NCBI GenBank assembly: GCA_003415625.1
Contig: PYIU01000004.1
Coordinates: 3,224,001-3,288,000, forward strand
DNA from: Aquanectria penicillioides
Lineage: Eukaryota > Ascomycota > Sordariomycetes > Hypocreales > Nectriaceae
Reading direction: 5' to 3'
DNA: 64,000 bases
Shown: in pieces, positions 11,268-21,989 of the stretch
Numbering within the stretch: the first letter of the stretch is position 1
Layout: the number at the start of each line of letters is the position of its first letter
Made by a program: the position numbers and the translations under genes
The notes under the pieces: model-generated
Database searches by the model: none
Told to the model about the DNA's origin: nothing
What the model saw: the letters and a program-made list of their open reading frames with translations, nothing else

Positions 11268-14200
11268 CTAACCACGCGAGTTGAAAAGAAACTTGAGTTC
11301 ACCTGTACTCAAACGTCCGATCTTGACGCTCTCAGCCTCGTCCAAGGCTGCTTCAACCATTGCCTTCTTCTTGTCTTGCAATGCAACAATTCTATCCTCC
11401 ACGGTGTCTTTGGTGAGAATGCGATATACCTTGACTTCCTTCTGCTGGCCAATGCGATAGGCACGATCAACAGCCTGCATCTCAATGTATGGGTTCCAGA
11501 ATGGATCCATAATGATGACTCTGGACGCGGCAGTCAGGTTGAGACCTGCGTTGCCGGCTCGGAGGGACACAAGCATCACTTTGACATCCTTGCGCTCGCG
11601 AAAGTTGTGGGCTGCCATGTTGCGATGCACGGCTGACATACTACCATCGTATCTTTCTGGCTTTTCCAGCTTCTCGTGCCACATGGCCACTTCCAAAAGA
11701 TCAAGCAGAAGTGTCCACTGAGAGAAAATGATCGTCTTCTCTCCCGTTTCGGAGATTTTCTTTAAGAGCTCCATGCATTCGGATACCTTTGCGGCTGGCA
11801 TCCAGGTCTTGCGCAAGTATCTCATGTATTTCTTGAACGCCTCGCGGTTCTTGTTCGCCTCCTTGCGAAGGGTTTTCAGCATTGAAGGCTTGACATCACT
11901 TGCCTTCTTCTTGCCTTTATTTTTCTTCTTCTTCTTGCCCTTATCAATAGCATTCTTTTCTTCATCAAAATCAAATTCGTCCGAAATGACAAATCCTTTA
12001 AGATTACCCTTCTTGTCAACTTCGTCGTCAGAGATATAATCTTCGGAATCGGAGTCGTCATCATCGTCATCCATTACTTCTTCCTCTACCTCAGGCTTCT
12101 CGATGCACTCGGGCATATGCACCTTCTGGAAGGTTTCATATGTGAAACACCTGGCAGGGTCGAACAAACCACGGCAAACAGGGCACTTAGCCTTGCTGCT
12201 TTCGTTCCCTTCCTGCAAATTGAGTGTTGCAGCATTCTCGGTGAGACGGCAAAGGCACTCGCTGCAGCTGTCGTGGCCACAGGGAATAAAAAAGGTAGGG
12301 CACTGCACTACATCGTAGCAAATGGGGCACTCAAAATCATCCATAGCTTTTATTCTCTCCACAATTGTGGCATCAAGTGCCTTCACCAAGTCGATTTTCT
12401 CCTCGTCAGAAACATTGTTTGTATCGTCAACGTCCAGGTTCAGGTGTGGATGGCAGCATGCTTGGCGAAGTCGAAGAAGGAGAACCAGGATGCTGGAATA
12501 GTTCTTGCCAATGCTCCCTTCCCGAAGGTACTTGCTAAACTGCACCTGAGACTTCTTTTCTAACTGGGTGTAAAAGTCGCGCTCGTCCGGGGACAGCTGG
12601 GCATAAACAACCTCTTCGGTCTTCTCGGGGAGCTTCAGAATGGGCTTGCCATCCAGCTTGGAATTCTTCTTTCGTCGAAGCATGCTGGCTTTGAGCAGTG
12701 CGCGGAGTCTGCTCATGGCCACACTCTTCGGGTCGCCATTTCGGCCGAACAGTACACCAAACGACTATGATAGGTTAGAATACACGATGGAGGTACCGAG
12801 GTTCACAACATACCTGGCGGAACTCTTCCCACTTGCAATATGGCTTGATCTGAAGGAAATTGAGCAATGAGTAGAGCTCTAGGATCCCATTCATCATCGG
12901 AGTTCCAGTCAGACACCATCTATGAGCAGCTTTCAACCGAGTGCACGCCTTTGCCGTCTTGGTGTCCTTGTTTTTGATGCATTGTGCTTCGTCAAGAATA
13001 ATGCGGTAAAACTTTGCCTTTTTCGGATGCAGAAGTGGGCATTTAACACTGAGTTGCTTGTCATTAAAGTCGATGTTGCGATTGGCATTGTCTTCGAGAT
13101 ATTTCTCGAGTCTCTTCAGCTCTTGGGCGATGGTACCATAAGTCGTTAGGACGACATCATACTTGAGAAGATCTTCCGTCGTTGCTTTTCTGTTGTGGTA
13201 TACAAAAACTGACAGTCGATGCGAAAGCTTTGTTTTTGTCTGAATTTCTTCTTCCCACTGTCTCATAAGCGCAACTGGGGCAACGATGAGGTTTGTCTGC
13301 AAAGTTAGTCTCGAGAAGTCCAAGTAGTGGCTGGGCAACTCACCTTTGGACGCGTTTGTGATGGACGTGCCAACATCAGTGCTAGGGTGGAGATAGTTTT
13401 TCCCAAACCCATATCATCAGCAAGGATGCCGCCCTTGTTTGTTCCCTCTTCCATCTTCTTCATCCACGCGACAGCCAGTTCTTGATGGGGGTACAAGGGC
13501 CTCTTTAACCCGGCGGGCGTCCCATCTCGATTTCTCTCTGGTATATCCATGTCTGGCCGAATATTCTGTAGCAGATCGTCTAGCTCTTTATCGCTCATTC
13601 TGGGGTCGTGATACGCATCCTGGAGGAAATCTGAGAGTCGTTCCGAAAGAGGATTGCCAGCTGCGTCCATACCAAAGGTGTAGTCGAACATGCTAGTCTT
13701 ACTGATAACATCAGACAAGTTTGAAAAGCCTTGATTTGGTATGGTAGAGACAGAACGAGAGCCTGGTACCCAACTTTGACTAGGTCCGGCATACGAAGAG
13801 ATCGTATGGCTAGGTGTAGCCGCTCCGTAGAATCGGTTGGCGGGGGCATTGAGTAGTGGACTGTCGACTGGGATCGGGCCTTGGAAAGGGACAGAATTCC
13901 CAAAAGCCCCGAACTGTAGTTGGGGAGGCATCCGAGGAGATGTCCCACCCGGCACATAGCCTGGCGCCATAGGAACGGGTAGTTGTGCCTGTGGCGATTG
14001 GTGAAGAGGAACCGGCGCATTCCATCCAGAGCTCTGCGCTCCAGGCATCTGCGGTACAGTTGACCCCGGCATTGGCAATCGCATAGGGTCAAGAATCCCC
14101 GAGGGCATCTCCAGTTCGTCATCTGTGGGGTCTGAATCACTTGTGCCATAAGGCTGACTGCTCATCAATCGAGTGAAGGCATTAGGTTGGCTTGGCAGTG

Positions 14201-15505
14201 TGGATGGGCCTGGGATGGGAGATTGCTGGCTAGAGAGCAGCTGAGCAAGTTCCCTATCTTGTTTCTCTTGCTCTCGTCTTTTCTCTGCCCTGCTTTGCTC
14301 CGCGATGGTTTGGGTAATTAGGTCATCATCGTCCCTGAAAGTCCAAGTTAGCACTTTTACTAGGCCTAGGTCAAAAGGAAGACCCAGAAAGTCGCAAACA
14401 GTATAGTTCTAACGTACCCAGTAAGGTCGATGATGTCGACATGACTCCTATTGAGGCCTGCGTGGGATGAAAATGGATCCAAAGTCGGAATAGGACTTGT
14501 ACGCCGAGACTTATTGGGTCCGACGGGTCCAAAAAGGCTGGCCGATTCAGAATCCCGCTTTCGAGTTGGCACAGAGCGTGAGCCTATATCGTCTCCCATA
14601 TTGGTATGGCTTCTGAGGGGAGTAGACATAGCTACTGGCAAGTCAAATGGTTCATAGTCTTGCAGATTGAAGTCAGCCATGGTGCCGGGGTTTGCTGACA
14701 AGAAGTAGTCATATGAAAGAGGGAACTGGGGAAAGCCCTCCATTGTGTCTGTTGAGATAAAGGCGTTTGTGAAAGGGAGATGACATGTGCATGAGTGAGA
14801 GGTTTCTATTGTGGTGAGTGAGAGGTGCAAGGGGCGATAGGAGAAGAACAAAGACAGCAAACGCCTCGGTGTGGTTTGTGCTGTGAATCAGCACGACGAA
14901 GCAAGAGAGGTGAGAGTGCACAGATATTCTTTGGTTTGTTCTGGAGATGAAAGGAAGAGAGTGCACGGCACAGGGAAATGGTAATAAGTTGATGGAACAA
15001 CAAGGTTGAGGGAGGCAGGCTGAGGAGGAGTATGTGGGACAAACGCAGACCTAACGAGGAAGAAGAAAGCAGACAATCAGTGACCAAGGAGGCGCAGAAT
15101 CACCCAAGCCACTAGCTGCAACAAACTGCGACACAAACGACTGATGTGTGCCCGTACGTACCTGTACTTGAAGACGGCCCTGCCTGGGCTTGGTCAACCG
15201 GGGGGGCGCGGGGAAGCGCAGGTTCTGTCGGTTTAGTCAGTCTTATTTTTCAACGTTCGTTTAGCTGTCGCCATTGTGCACTAGATAGCGAGGCAAACGA
15301 GTGTCGTGAAGCGAGCTGCCTTACCAGCGGAGACATCTTGGCCTTGTTTAGCGGCCCGTAAGAGGCGTTTAAGACGCTCAATATCTCGTCGAGCCTCTTG
15401 GCGCTCCTCCTCGACGCCTTCAAACGTCTCGGTCTCGAGAGAGTCGAGAATGACCTTCTGGATGGTCAACTCCTCCGTCAGGGCCTCAACGCTCATAGAC
15501 TCCAT
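11268..15505 (-). CDS. SNF2-family ATPase with RING finger, Uls1/Ris1-type SUMO-targeted translocase
   Basis: A DNA translocase with an embedded RING domain, expected to act on SUMO-modified chromatin proteins in the nucleus. Firm exons are 14418-14748, 13344-14334, 12814-13296 and 11268-12764, with short GT-AG introns. From the methionine at 14743 the product is 1,098 aa. A further exon at 15325-15505 (a coiled-coil-like N-terminus, MESMSVEALTEELTIQ...) can join in frame through a 576-nt intron, giving 1,160 aa. Visible in order: a SUMO-interaction-like motif HVDIIDLTG followed by Asp residues (near 100), Walker A DDMGLGKT, the DEAQ box, a C3HC4 RING (CPIC...CGHDSC...CPVC), then the helicase C-terminal domain with VSLRAGNAGLNL, MDPFWNP and the QAVDRAYRIGQ arginine motif. 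The RING lies between the two helicase halves, as in Uls1 and Rad5. A DIIDLT SIM and no HIRAN-like start favour Uls1. The exon at 15325-15505 could instead be a separate small gene. Confidence 0.85.
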
Positions 15506-16914
15506 GGCGGCTAAGTTGATGGAGGAGGCCGCGGCGCGACGGCGCGGCGGGGTGAGCAGCGCACAAGAAGCCTAATGCCAGGCATCCGTGAGCAACGAAG
15601 GCAGCGGTCAGCACACTGGCCAAAACGAGCAGGGAGCTAGAGGCAGGGAGCCGTCGGTGGTGTCGGTGGTGTCGGGAGTTGAGGGTGCAAGGTGCCAAAC
15701 GAGTGGATAGGCCCCGAAGGTAGTGGTGATACCACGGCGCTGTGCTGCAGGCTAACTCGTTTTATTTTTATTTTTATTTTTTCAATGAGGGACGTGCTTT
15801 CTTCGGCGGGATGGAGGCCAGGTTGAGATGTCCTGCGATGTTCCCGTTCCGGTAATTTGTTAGATGGAGTGGGAGGTGTTGGTGTGAAGGGGCAAATCAG
15901 CCGCGTCACGCGTTGGTGTTTTAAATTGATGTCGGGTTGGGTTGCAAGGTGAACAACAGCAGCTAGCTCCAGGGCAAAGGTAAGTCGGCAGTTGGATGGA
16001 AGGTGCCAAGAAGCAAGCTCTCCCAGGTCCAGGCAGGTCAAGGCAACCACAGTGACTGTCATTCCACTACAGCGGGCCACAGCGGGTCACAGCGGTTCGC
16101 CTTCGCGGTAGAGACCCTGCTGTGTGCACTAACTTACGTGCGGGGAGCACCAAAGTCCCCTAAGGCTCACGGTTCCGGGGGGGGGGAATCGGGTGCCCAC
16201 AGCAGGCCACAGCAGGCCACAGCAGGCGGGGGGCCAAACATCGCCTGCTCGATCAACAAATCACCCACGCAAACCACTTGAGACACCACCATGGTCCATG
16301 GGTATCCGCATCCGCTACATGCACCCAGTTCCAACCCAACACCAAAGTTACCTGCCGCTCCCCACCTCCTTATTGCCAGGTGATCGATGTTCTAGACACC
16401 CGGGAAGCGCAGTGGTGCACTCTGAGGCGAACGAGGCAAGGCCGTACAGTACATGCCCCTTCCCAGAAATAAATGACTCTCATATGCAGCCAGACGTCGC
16501 CTACTTCAACTATTGCAAACGAGGCAACGAATCACATTCTACAGAATGGTTTGGCCGGGACACAACGCTACCAAGTGAGGCCGCCCATCCTAGACGCATC
16601 CTAGGCAATTTATTGGAGGGGTCAGACAAAAGTGCAATGAAAAATTGGATTAATCCACCTAGGCCCTTGCGATACGGTGCGGACGGGTGAAAGCATGTGC
16701 AGTATCAGAGCCTCATCATTTCAAGCTCGAAGCCACCATTCTACCCACACTATATACGTACTGTCCCAGGTGAACCAAACGCCGCCCAATACCTGCTTCC
16801 GAATAACTTCCATCTTCCAGATCCTACCAAGAAACGCCTCGGCCCAAACAAAAATACACGCGCGCAAGGCCGAGTGGCACTCGCTGTCAATGACGAGCAA
16901 ACACGCGGTCGGGT
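15506..16914. other. intergenic region with two short 10-bp tandem arrays
   Basis: No gene is supported here. Two short arrays stand out: three units of ACAGCGGGYC at about 16069-16098, and three units of CACAGCAGGC at about 16198-16230. A G9 run lies between them. Confidence 0.5.
16069..16230 (+). repeat. two related 10-bp tandem arrays
   Basis: The first array (about 16069-16098) has three units ACAGCGGGCC/ACAGCGGGTC/ACAGCGGTTC. The second (about 16198-16230) has three units of CACAGCAGGC. The two unit types differ mainly by one G/A change, suggesting one ancestral minisatellite. Confidence 0.6.
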
Positions 16915-19277
16915 TCAATCAGACTCGGACCCCGTGATCTTGTGCCATACCTTTTCCACTTTGTGGGTTATCCAGTCCCACCAGCTATCGTTATCCTCAT
17001 CGTCCTTATCGTCCTTATCATCTTCGTCACTCTCATCGTTTTTGTCGCCGTCATTGCTCTCGTCACCGTCAGAGTTGTCGCTACCCGACGTTGGTTTTGC
17101 CGGCTCGGCGGGTTTCGACGGTTCCTCTGGCTTCTCGGGTGCTGTCGGGCGAGCTGGCTGCTCAGGTGTGATGGGCAGAGTCGGCTGGTCAATGACAGTT
17201 GGGCGCTCCGGCTCATTTGAATCTGGCTCTTCCGAGACCTCGGGATCTGCCGGCTCTTCAGGCGTCTCCTCTGGCTTGTGCAATCCGATGGGCTTGAGCG
17301 GCAATCGAAGCGTTCCGTTGTTGGGTTTAGGCTCGATACCGATTGAGTCGCACAGCATATTGTACACCTCAATGTTTTCTGTGCAATGTTAGCCAACGGA
17401 TCCTTGCACCGTTTCATTCTATACTTACGGAACACATCAATCTGGCTGTTGGCTGGGTGAGGGAACGCAGGGCCGCGAGCAATGAAGATGGCTCGCATCA
17501 GCGGGTGCTCGTGGTCATAGCCGTGCAAACCACGGGGATGATAGACCAGGCCCTTCTCTAATCCCTCCTTGATGTCGAAGTCCTTTTTGGTGACAATAGC
17601 CCATCCAGTCTTCGGGATAACCCACAGGGGAGCGATGCGGTCATTCTTAGAAAAGTGATACCTCTCAGGCATATTGACATCTCGGAGATATACCTCGAAA
17701 TTGGTGTTTGTCTTGGCCTTCTCCACAAGCTGGTCGTAGAGACCTTGCAGGTCATCAGGGCTCTTGGGACGGAGTCCAAACAATGGCCAGCCGTCATTGT
17801 GCTCAACCTTGGTGATGTCGATGAGATCCTCAAGTTGGATCAGTCGGGTAATGTCTGTCGTAGCCATGCCATGGTCGGAGACAATGATGACATTCACAAT
17901 CTTGGTCAAGTTACGCTCTTCCAAGCCAGTAAAGATCTGATCCAGCATTGTATCCACCTTTGAGATGGTCTCACGGATTTCGGTGCTGTTGGGTCCGTAC
18001 TTGTGTCCGTCTGCATCGACGTGGGGAACGTAGGCGGCAATCAATTGAGGACGCATGTGATCGGGATCAACACTCTTGTCCTCAAAGCCGGGCAAATCCA
18101 GGAACTCGAGGACTCTAGCGACCTTGCGATCGAGCGTCTCCTTGCCGTTGAACTTGTCCATGATGCTCGGCTCAGTATGCAGCACATGGGCTTCGCTTCC
18201 TGGCCACATGTGAACGGCACTTCGAACACCCTGCTTCTCGGCTGACACCCAGAAGGGCTCTCCGCCCCACCATTTGGGATCCAAGCTTCGCGATGGGTCG
18301 GTATAGAAGAACTCCTCCTGAAGCTCCGGGTCCCAGAAGCTGTTCCCAACTACGCCATGACTCTCAGGATACAGGCCAGTCGCGAGTGTATAGTGGTTAG
18401 GGAAAGTCACAGAAGGAAACGATGGGTGCATCCACTTGGGGGAGACACCCTCTTGGACGAAGGCGTTGAGTCTGGGTGTGAGGCCACGCTGGAGAAAGTC
18501 GGCGCGGAAACCGTCGAGGCTGATGATGAGAGTCGTGGGTGCAAAGAGCGCTGTGCCATTGCTCACGAGAGCCGGTTTAGGGTGCGCACTCTTTCGGTGT
18601 TTGGAAAGCTTCCAAGCGACCAAAACCAGAATCGCGAATCCGATGGCAATGAGGGTGTGGATGAAAACCCAGCGGCGCCAGCTACGTTTTCGCTGTGCCT
18701 TTGCTTCAGCAACCATGTTGAGTTGCCGTCGGTCCATCTCATCACTATCCTCTCTTTCGCTGCTATCTCCGGTCGAACTGCCATCCTTCATTCCTCCTTC
18801 TTCCATCTCGTACATCAGCTGGCCGTCCTCACCGTGCTGCGCGTCCTCCATCAACCTCTCTCTCTTCTTCTGTCTCCTCATACGCCTAGCGCTTCGTTTC
18901 TCGGACACCAGGTCCTCTGTCGAACTGTTTAAATCCATTTTTTGAGATGGGCTTTGATTCGAGCCTCGGCCACGGAACATGTTGAAAGGGTTGGGAACGG
19001 CCAATCCAGATCCTCGACGTTCTCGCTCCTGCTTCTTCCGGGTGTCCGTCACTAACTTGTCCGTCTCCTCCTCCTCTAACAAAACTATGCGATCGTGGGC
19101 GCGGAGTTCGCCGCTGTTCCTCGCGCGAGAAATCAGTTGGTCGTCATCGCTGTCGGTGTCTTGGTCGCTTCGAGAATGAAGGGACGACGCATCGTCGTCG
19201 TACCCAATAGGGGATAGCAGGTTGACATTATCCCGCGTCCCATTTGAGGGATTCGTGTCCAAGTTGTTCAGAGACAT
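16915..19277 (-). CDS. type II membrane nucleotide pyrophosphatase/phosphodiesterase (770 aa)
   Basis: A member of the alkaline-phosphatase-like NPP family (ENPP; yeast Npp1/Npp2), which hydrolyses nucleotide phosphodiester and pyrophosphate bonds outside the cell or in the secretory lumen. Exons 17429-19277 and 16915-17378 flank a 50-nt intron that restores the conserved FQNIEVYNMLCDSIG segment. A long charged cytoplasmic N-terminus precedes one membrane segment (about residues 200-221, IHTLIAIGFAILVLVAW), so the protein is type II. The metal and catalytic motifs are present: ISLDGFRADF, then SFPSVTFPNHYT with the nucleophilic Thr near 290, then SDHGM and HGYDH. The C-terminus is a Pro/Glu-rich then Asp-rich acidic tail ending near WWDWITHKVEKVWHKITG. 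The ATG at 19277 is the first in frame. Confidence 0.9.
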
Positions 19278-19806
19278 TTTGACAAGCCCTGGCAAGGCCT
19301 TGTAGACGCTTTAGAGGTGATGCATCTGGTAGAGAGAAACGGCAGCGTATTTGTTTTAAAGGGGTATGAGAATCCCAAGACTGGCGTCGATAAGCTTACA
19401 CTTTCGCGAATGAGACCGGGGTAAATATCCACCGTGCTCCGGCGAAAGAGCAACCCACGAAAGCCAAGTGATAGGCGACCGCGACGAAATCATTGGTGGA
19501 CTTTCGCCATTTTTTGCAGAGTTGTGAAACCCATTACTACATCTGGGGCGAGGGAATCCACCCCTAATTCCTTTGTCTGAGATTGATAATACTTTCAATG
19601 CTACGGATACCCTGCCATGAGTGGATTCTGCGGGTAGGTATTTCTTTGGCTGGAAGTTAAAGTCGCACCACGAGAGGATTTCGGGGTCCACATGGAGTAG
19701 GTTGAACCACCAGTGGCATGCCGGTGACATGGTTCAAGGGGCCCTGGCACTTTGTCCAAAAAGGTGACCAAAAAAGGATTGACACGATAAGCAAAAAACA
19801 AGCGTT
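19278..19806. other. spacer between NPP gene and tRNA-Phe
   Basis: This spacer holds the NPP promoter and the 3' flank of the tRNA. The only element I can name is a T6 run (minus strand, 19793-19798), a likely Pol III terminator. Confidence 0.5.
19793..19798 (-). terminator. RNA polymerase III terminator of tRNA-Phe
   Basis: Six consecutive T on the tRNA-sense strand, starting 8 nt after the tRNA 3' end. This is the standard Pol III stop signal. Confidence 0.75.
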
Positions 19807-19933
19807 TGCGGTTTGTGTGGATCGAACACACGACCTTCAGATCTTCAGTCTGACGCTCTCTGTCAGTGAAGGTTAGTGATTTGCGTTCAGTGAAGGATTG
19901 ATGCCAAACATACCCCAACTGAGCTAAACCCGC
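19807..19933 (-). tRNA. tRNA-Phe (GAA) interrupted in the D-loop by a 54-nt intron-like insert
   Basis: Read on the minus strand the gene starts GCGGGTTTAGCTCAGTTGGG and ends with the T-arm GTGTGTTCGATCCACAC and AAACCGCA. Removing 19860-19913 leaves a 73-nt cloverleaf with D-stem GCTC/GAGC, anticodon arm TCAGA-CTGAAGA-TCTGA (anticodon GAA) and a normal T-arm. The acceptor stem has one mismatch (G5 opposite A68). A box (TAGCTCAGTTGG) and B box (GTTCGATCC) are intact, and a Pol III terminator follows. The insert sits after GGG in the D-loop. It begins GTATGT, has CTAAC 15 nt before its end, and ends GACAG: the consensus of a fungal spliceosomal intron, not of a tRNA intron. There is no intron at position 37/38, where fungal tRNA-Phe genes often have one. 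Either a non-canonically interrupted gene or a precisely inserted pseudogene. Confidence 0.8.
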
Positions 19934-20272
19934 GTATTTGATTGACAAAGCCGGATCACAACTGTTCCTAAGTATCTGAGACATCACCAGCTATTGCAGG
20001 TCACAGCAACAATAAACCACACACCCCAGCTCCGCTCGAGAGACTGAGTATATCAACCTCCTGGTTAAATTTTATTAGATGATATGTTTTTGGGCCTCGC
20101 ATTCTTTTACGTTGAGGAATGTTTCTTCTAATGAAGCAAAATATCATTCGAGGTTTTGAAGGGCAACATCTTAACAAGATGGAATCAAATCCAGCAATTC
20201 CGTACTTTAATCATAGACTTAAACTATTACCGAGAACATATGACACGGGCAAAGCGATACAATGATACTGCT
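19934..20272. other. spacer, no gene seen
   Basis: These 339 bp lie between the tRNA-Phe 5' end and the 3' end of the Zn2Cys6 gene. I see no coding sequence. Confidence 0.5.
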
Positions 20273-21553
20273 TCAAAAACTGCCACCTCGACTGGCAAAC
20301 CATCCCTCTGCATCTTCGATTCCTAGTAACGAAGAAATGAATATCCTCCCAAATGTATCTACATCTTCTGCCCTGGCCTCGCCCAACACCTCGTGAAACA
20401 GCAAGTTTGTCACCACGAAATGCCTCTTGTTTTTCCATGCGTCCGCGAACGCCATCGGAGACTGTGCCCCCCAGAGGTGGGCCGATAGCGTCCACGAGTG
20501 GCATAGGCCAAGTCTCCCATCACAGCTCAAGGGATTTTGACGCGACAAGATTCGGTACGCCTGGAGGAAATAAAATGTCAACAAAAGCGTGCGCCGGATC
20601 GACTCGTTTAAGATCCACTCTTTCCAGAAAGTCTTTGTAGGTGCGATGGGAAATAAGGGTAGCTCCGACATTATCTCAGAGTCAAATTTAGCCTGGGAGA
20701 AGAGTGCAATGGCCGAAGTCTCAACTGCGGGGAGGTCGCGTTCAGCCGCTGCCCGAGCAGCAATGTCGCCGTCGAAGAGCCTGATTACCTGGTAAAGAAG
20801 GAGTGACTGAGTGTGGGCGAGGCACTCCATTGGTGTATTAGGAGTAGGGGAGCAGATGAGGTCGCTAACGCGAGCCTCGATGGAGCGAAAAATAACGGGA
20901 GCGTTTACGCGATTCTTTGCTAGATACAGCGCGCAGCATGCATTGGCATCTTGGTTAAATGTTAGCCAAGGGTCCTTTGGTTTGGGGTTCTACTGCTTGC
21001 CTTGGATAGAACGAGGCATTTGATCCTTGAAAACCAATGGGTGGCACCAAGGCGTTTGGTTTTCCAGCACCATCCTAGAAGGCGCTCTCTTGATCTCATC
21101 AATCGACCATTGCAGCCGGCTTGCGATGACGGCTGGGATCCGATCGAGCTCCTTGTTCGATGGAGGAGCTACAGTCGATGTCTGGTGGGTGAGTCCGAAC
21201 GTGTCTTCCTCCACCGAAAGCTCGAAGGGTGTCAAGTTACAAAACCCGTTGTCGAGAGTCGCAGAGACTGAGCCAAAGTCATCGCTGCTGCTGCCTTCAA
21301 TCGTCTCCAAGGTCGACGGTGATAAGCACACCGCATCCTCAATCAGTAGACCAGGCATCGTGGCTGGCGTAGGTATATCATGGGTTTGCTGGACGCGAGG
21401 TCCGCGGCTGGGATACTGGCATGGGATCTGTCTCTGTGAACATCGCAGACATGCGGGGAGGGCCATGTCGCAGCGGCGCTTCGCTTTGATGCAGGTCGCG
21501 CAGGACTTCCGCCGCGGAGGCGGATTTCGACGTTCCCGGGCCGTAAGCGACAT
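20273..21553 (-). CDS. Zn2Cys6 transcription factor (409 aa)
   Basis: A fungal Gal4-type DNA-binding regulator. Exon 1 is 21001-21553, exon 2 is 20273-20949. The 51-nt intron appears to be GC-AG (donor GCAAGC); using it joins the segments as MPRSIQ|DANACCALYL, typical of these proteins, whereas the open frame otherwise stops after three codons. The binuclear cluster lies near the N-terminus, with spacing C-X2-C-X6-C-X6-C-X2-C-X6-C (CATCIKAKRRCDMALPACLRC then C). The C-terminal half has the NESIRRTLLLTFYFLQAYRI helix seen in short Zn2Cys6 proteins. I chose the ATG at 21553, close before the cluster; a longer in-frame start upstream (21787) adds a poorly composed leader. It is divergent from an NmrA-like gene with 436 bp between start codons, so it may regulate that neighbour. 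Confidence 0.85.
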
Positions 21554-21989
21554 TATTTGCGGAAAACTATGAAGATGGGCGTATATGCAGAGCGACCTAT
21601 TGGATGCAGATCGATGAGAACAACATGGAGAGAGCGGAAGTCCGATGGCATGAGGACCGTCGTTGTTGATGCCGACGGATGAATTCGAGTGGAATGGAAC
21701 TGCGCCGTTAATGTGGGCCTCGGGCGGAGTTCCACCGGCGGAGTCCCGATGGCCCGGCGTCTCATCCGCCGCCAGGATGGAAGACATGAGTCGACCGTGC
21801 TCGATCCTACGGGCAACAAGGTTGATGCAATACAAGTCGTGAACTAGGCTTCAATCTCCTTTCCTCTATATAATTCTCAATACCAAGCGTACCATTCGCA
21901 ATTCCATTTCAAGTCAACGCGGCGACATCCACCACGAAGCCATCTAAAACAACACATCACATATATCAGCCATTTTATCAACATATACC
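21554..21989. promoter_or_regulatory. shared divergent promoter region
   Basis: These 436 bp separate the start codons of the minus-strand Zn2Cys6 gene and the plus-strand NmrA-like gene. A candidate TATA-like stretch (CTATATAA) lies at about 21866, upstream of the NmrA-like start. Co-regulation is inferred from arrangement only. Confidence 0.45.

Noticed and set aside
16697..17392. Plus-strand frame rich in Ser and Gly opposite the NPP tail
   Set aside because: It mirrors the acidic, Pro/Glu-rich C-terminus of the NPP protein on the other strand.
19278..19295. Upstream start of the NPP protein
   Set aside because: The frame extends there only through a TTG codon; the first ATG is at 19277.
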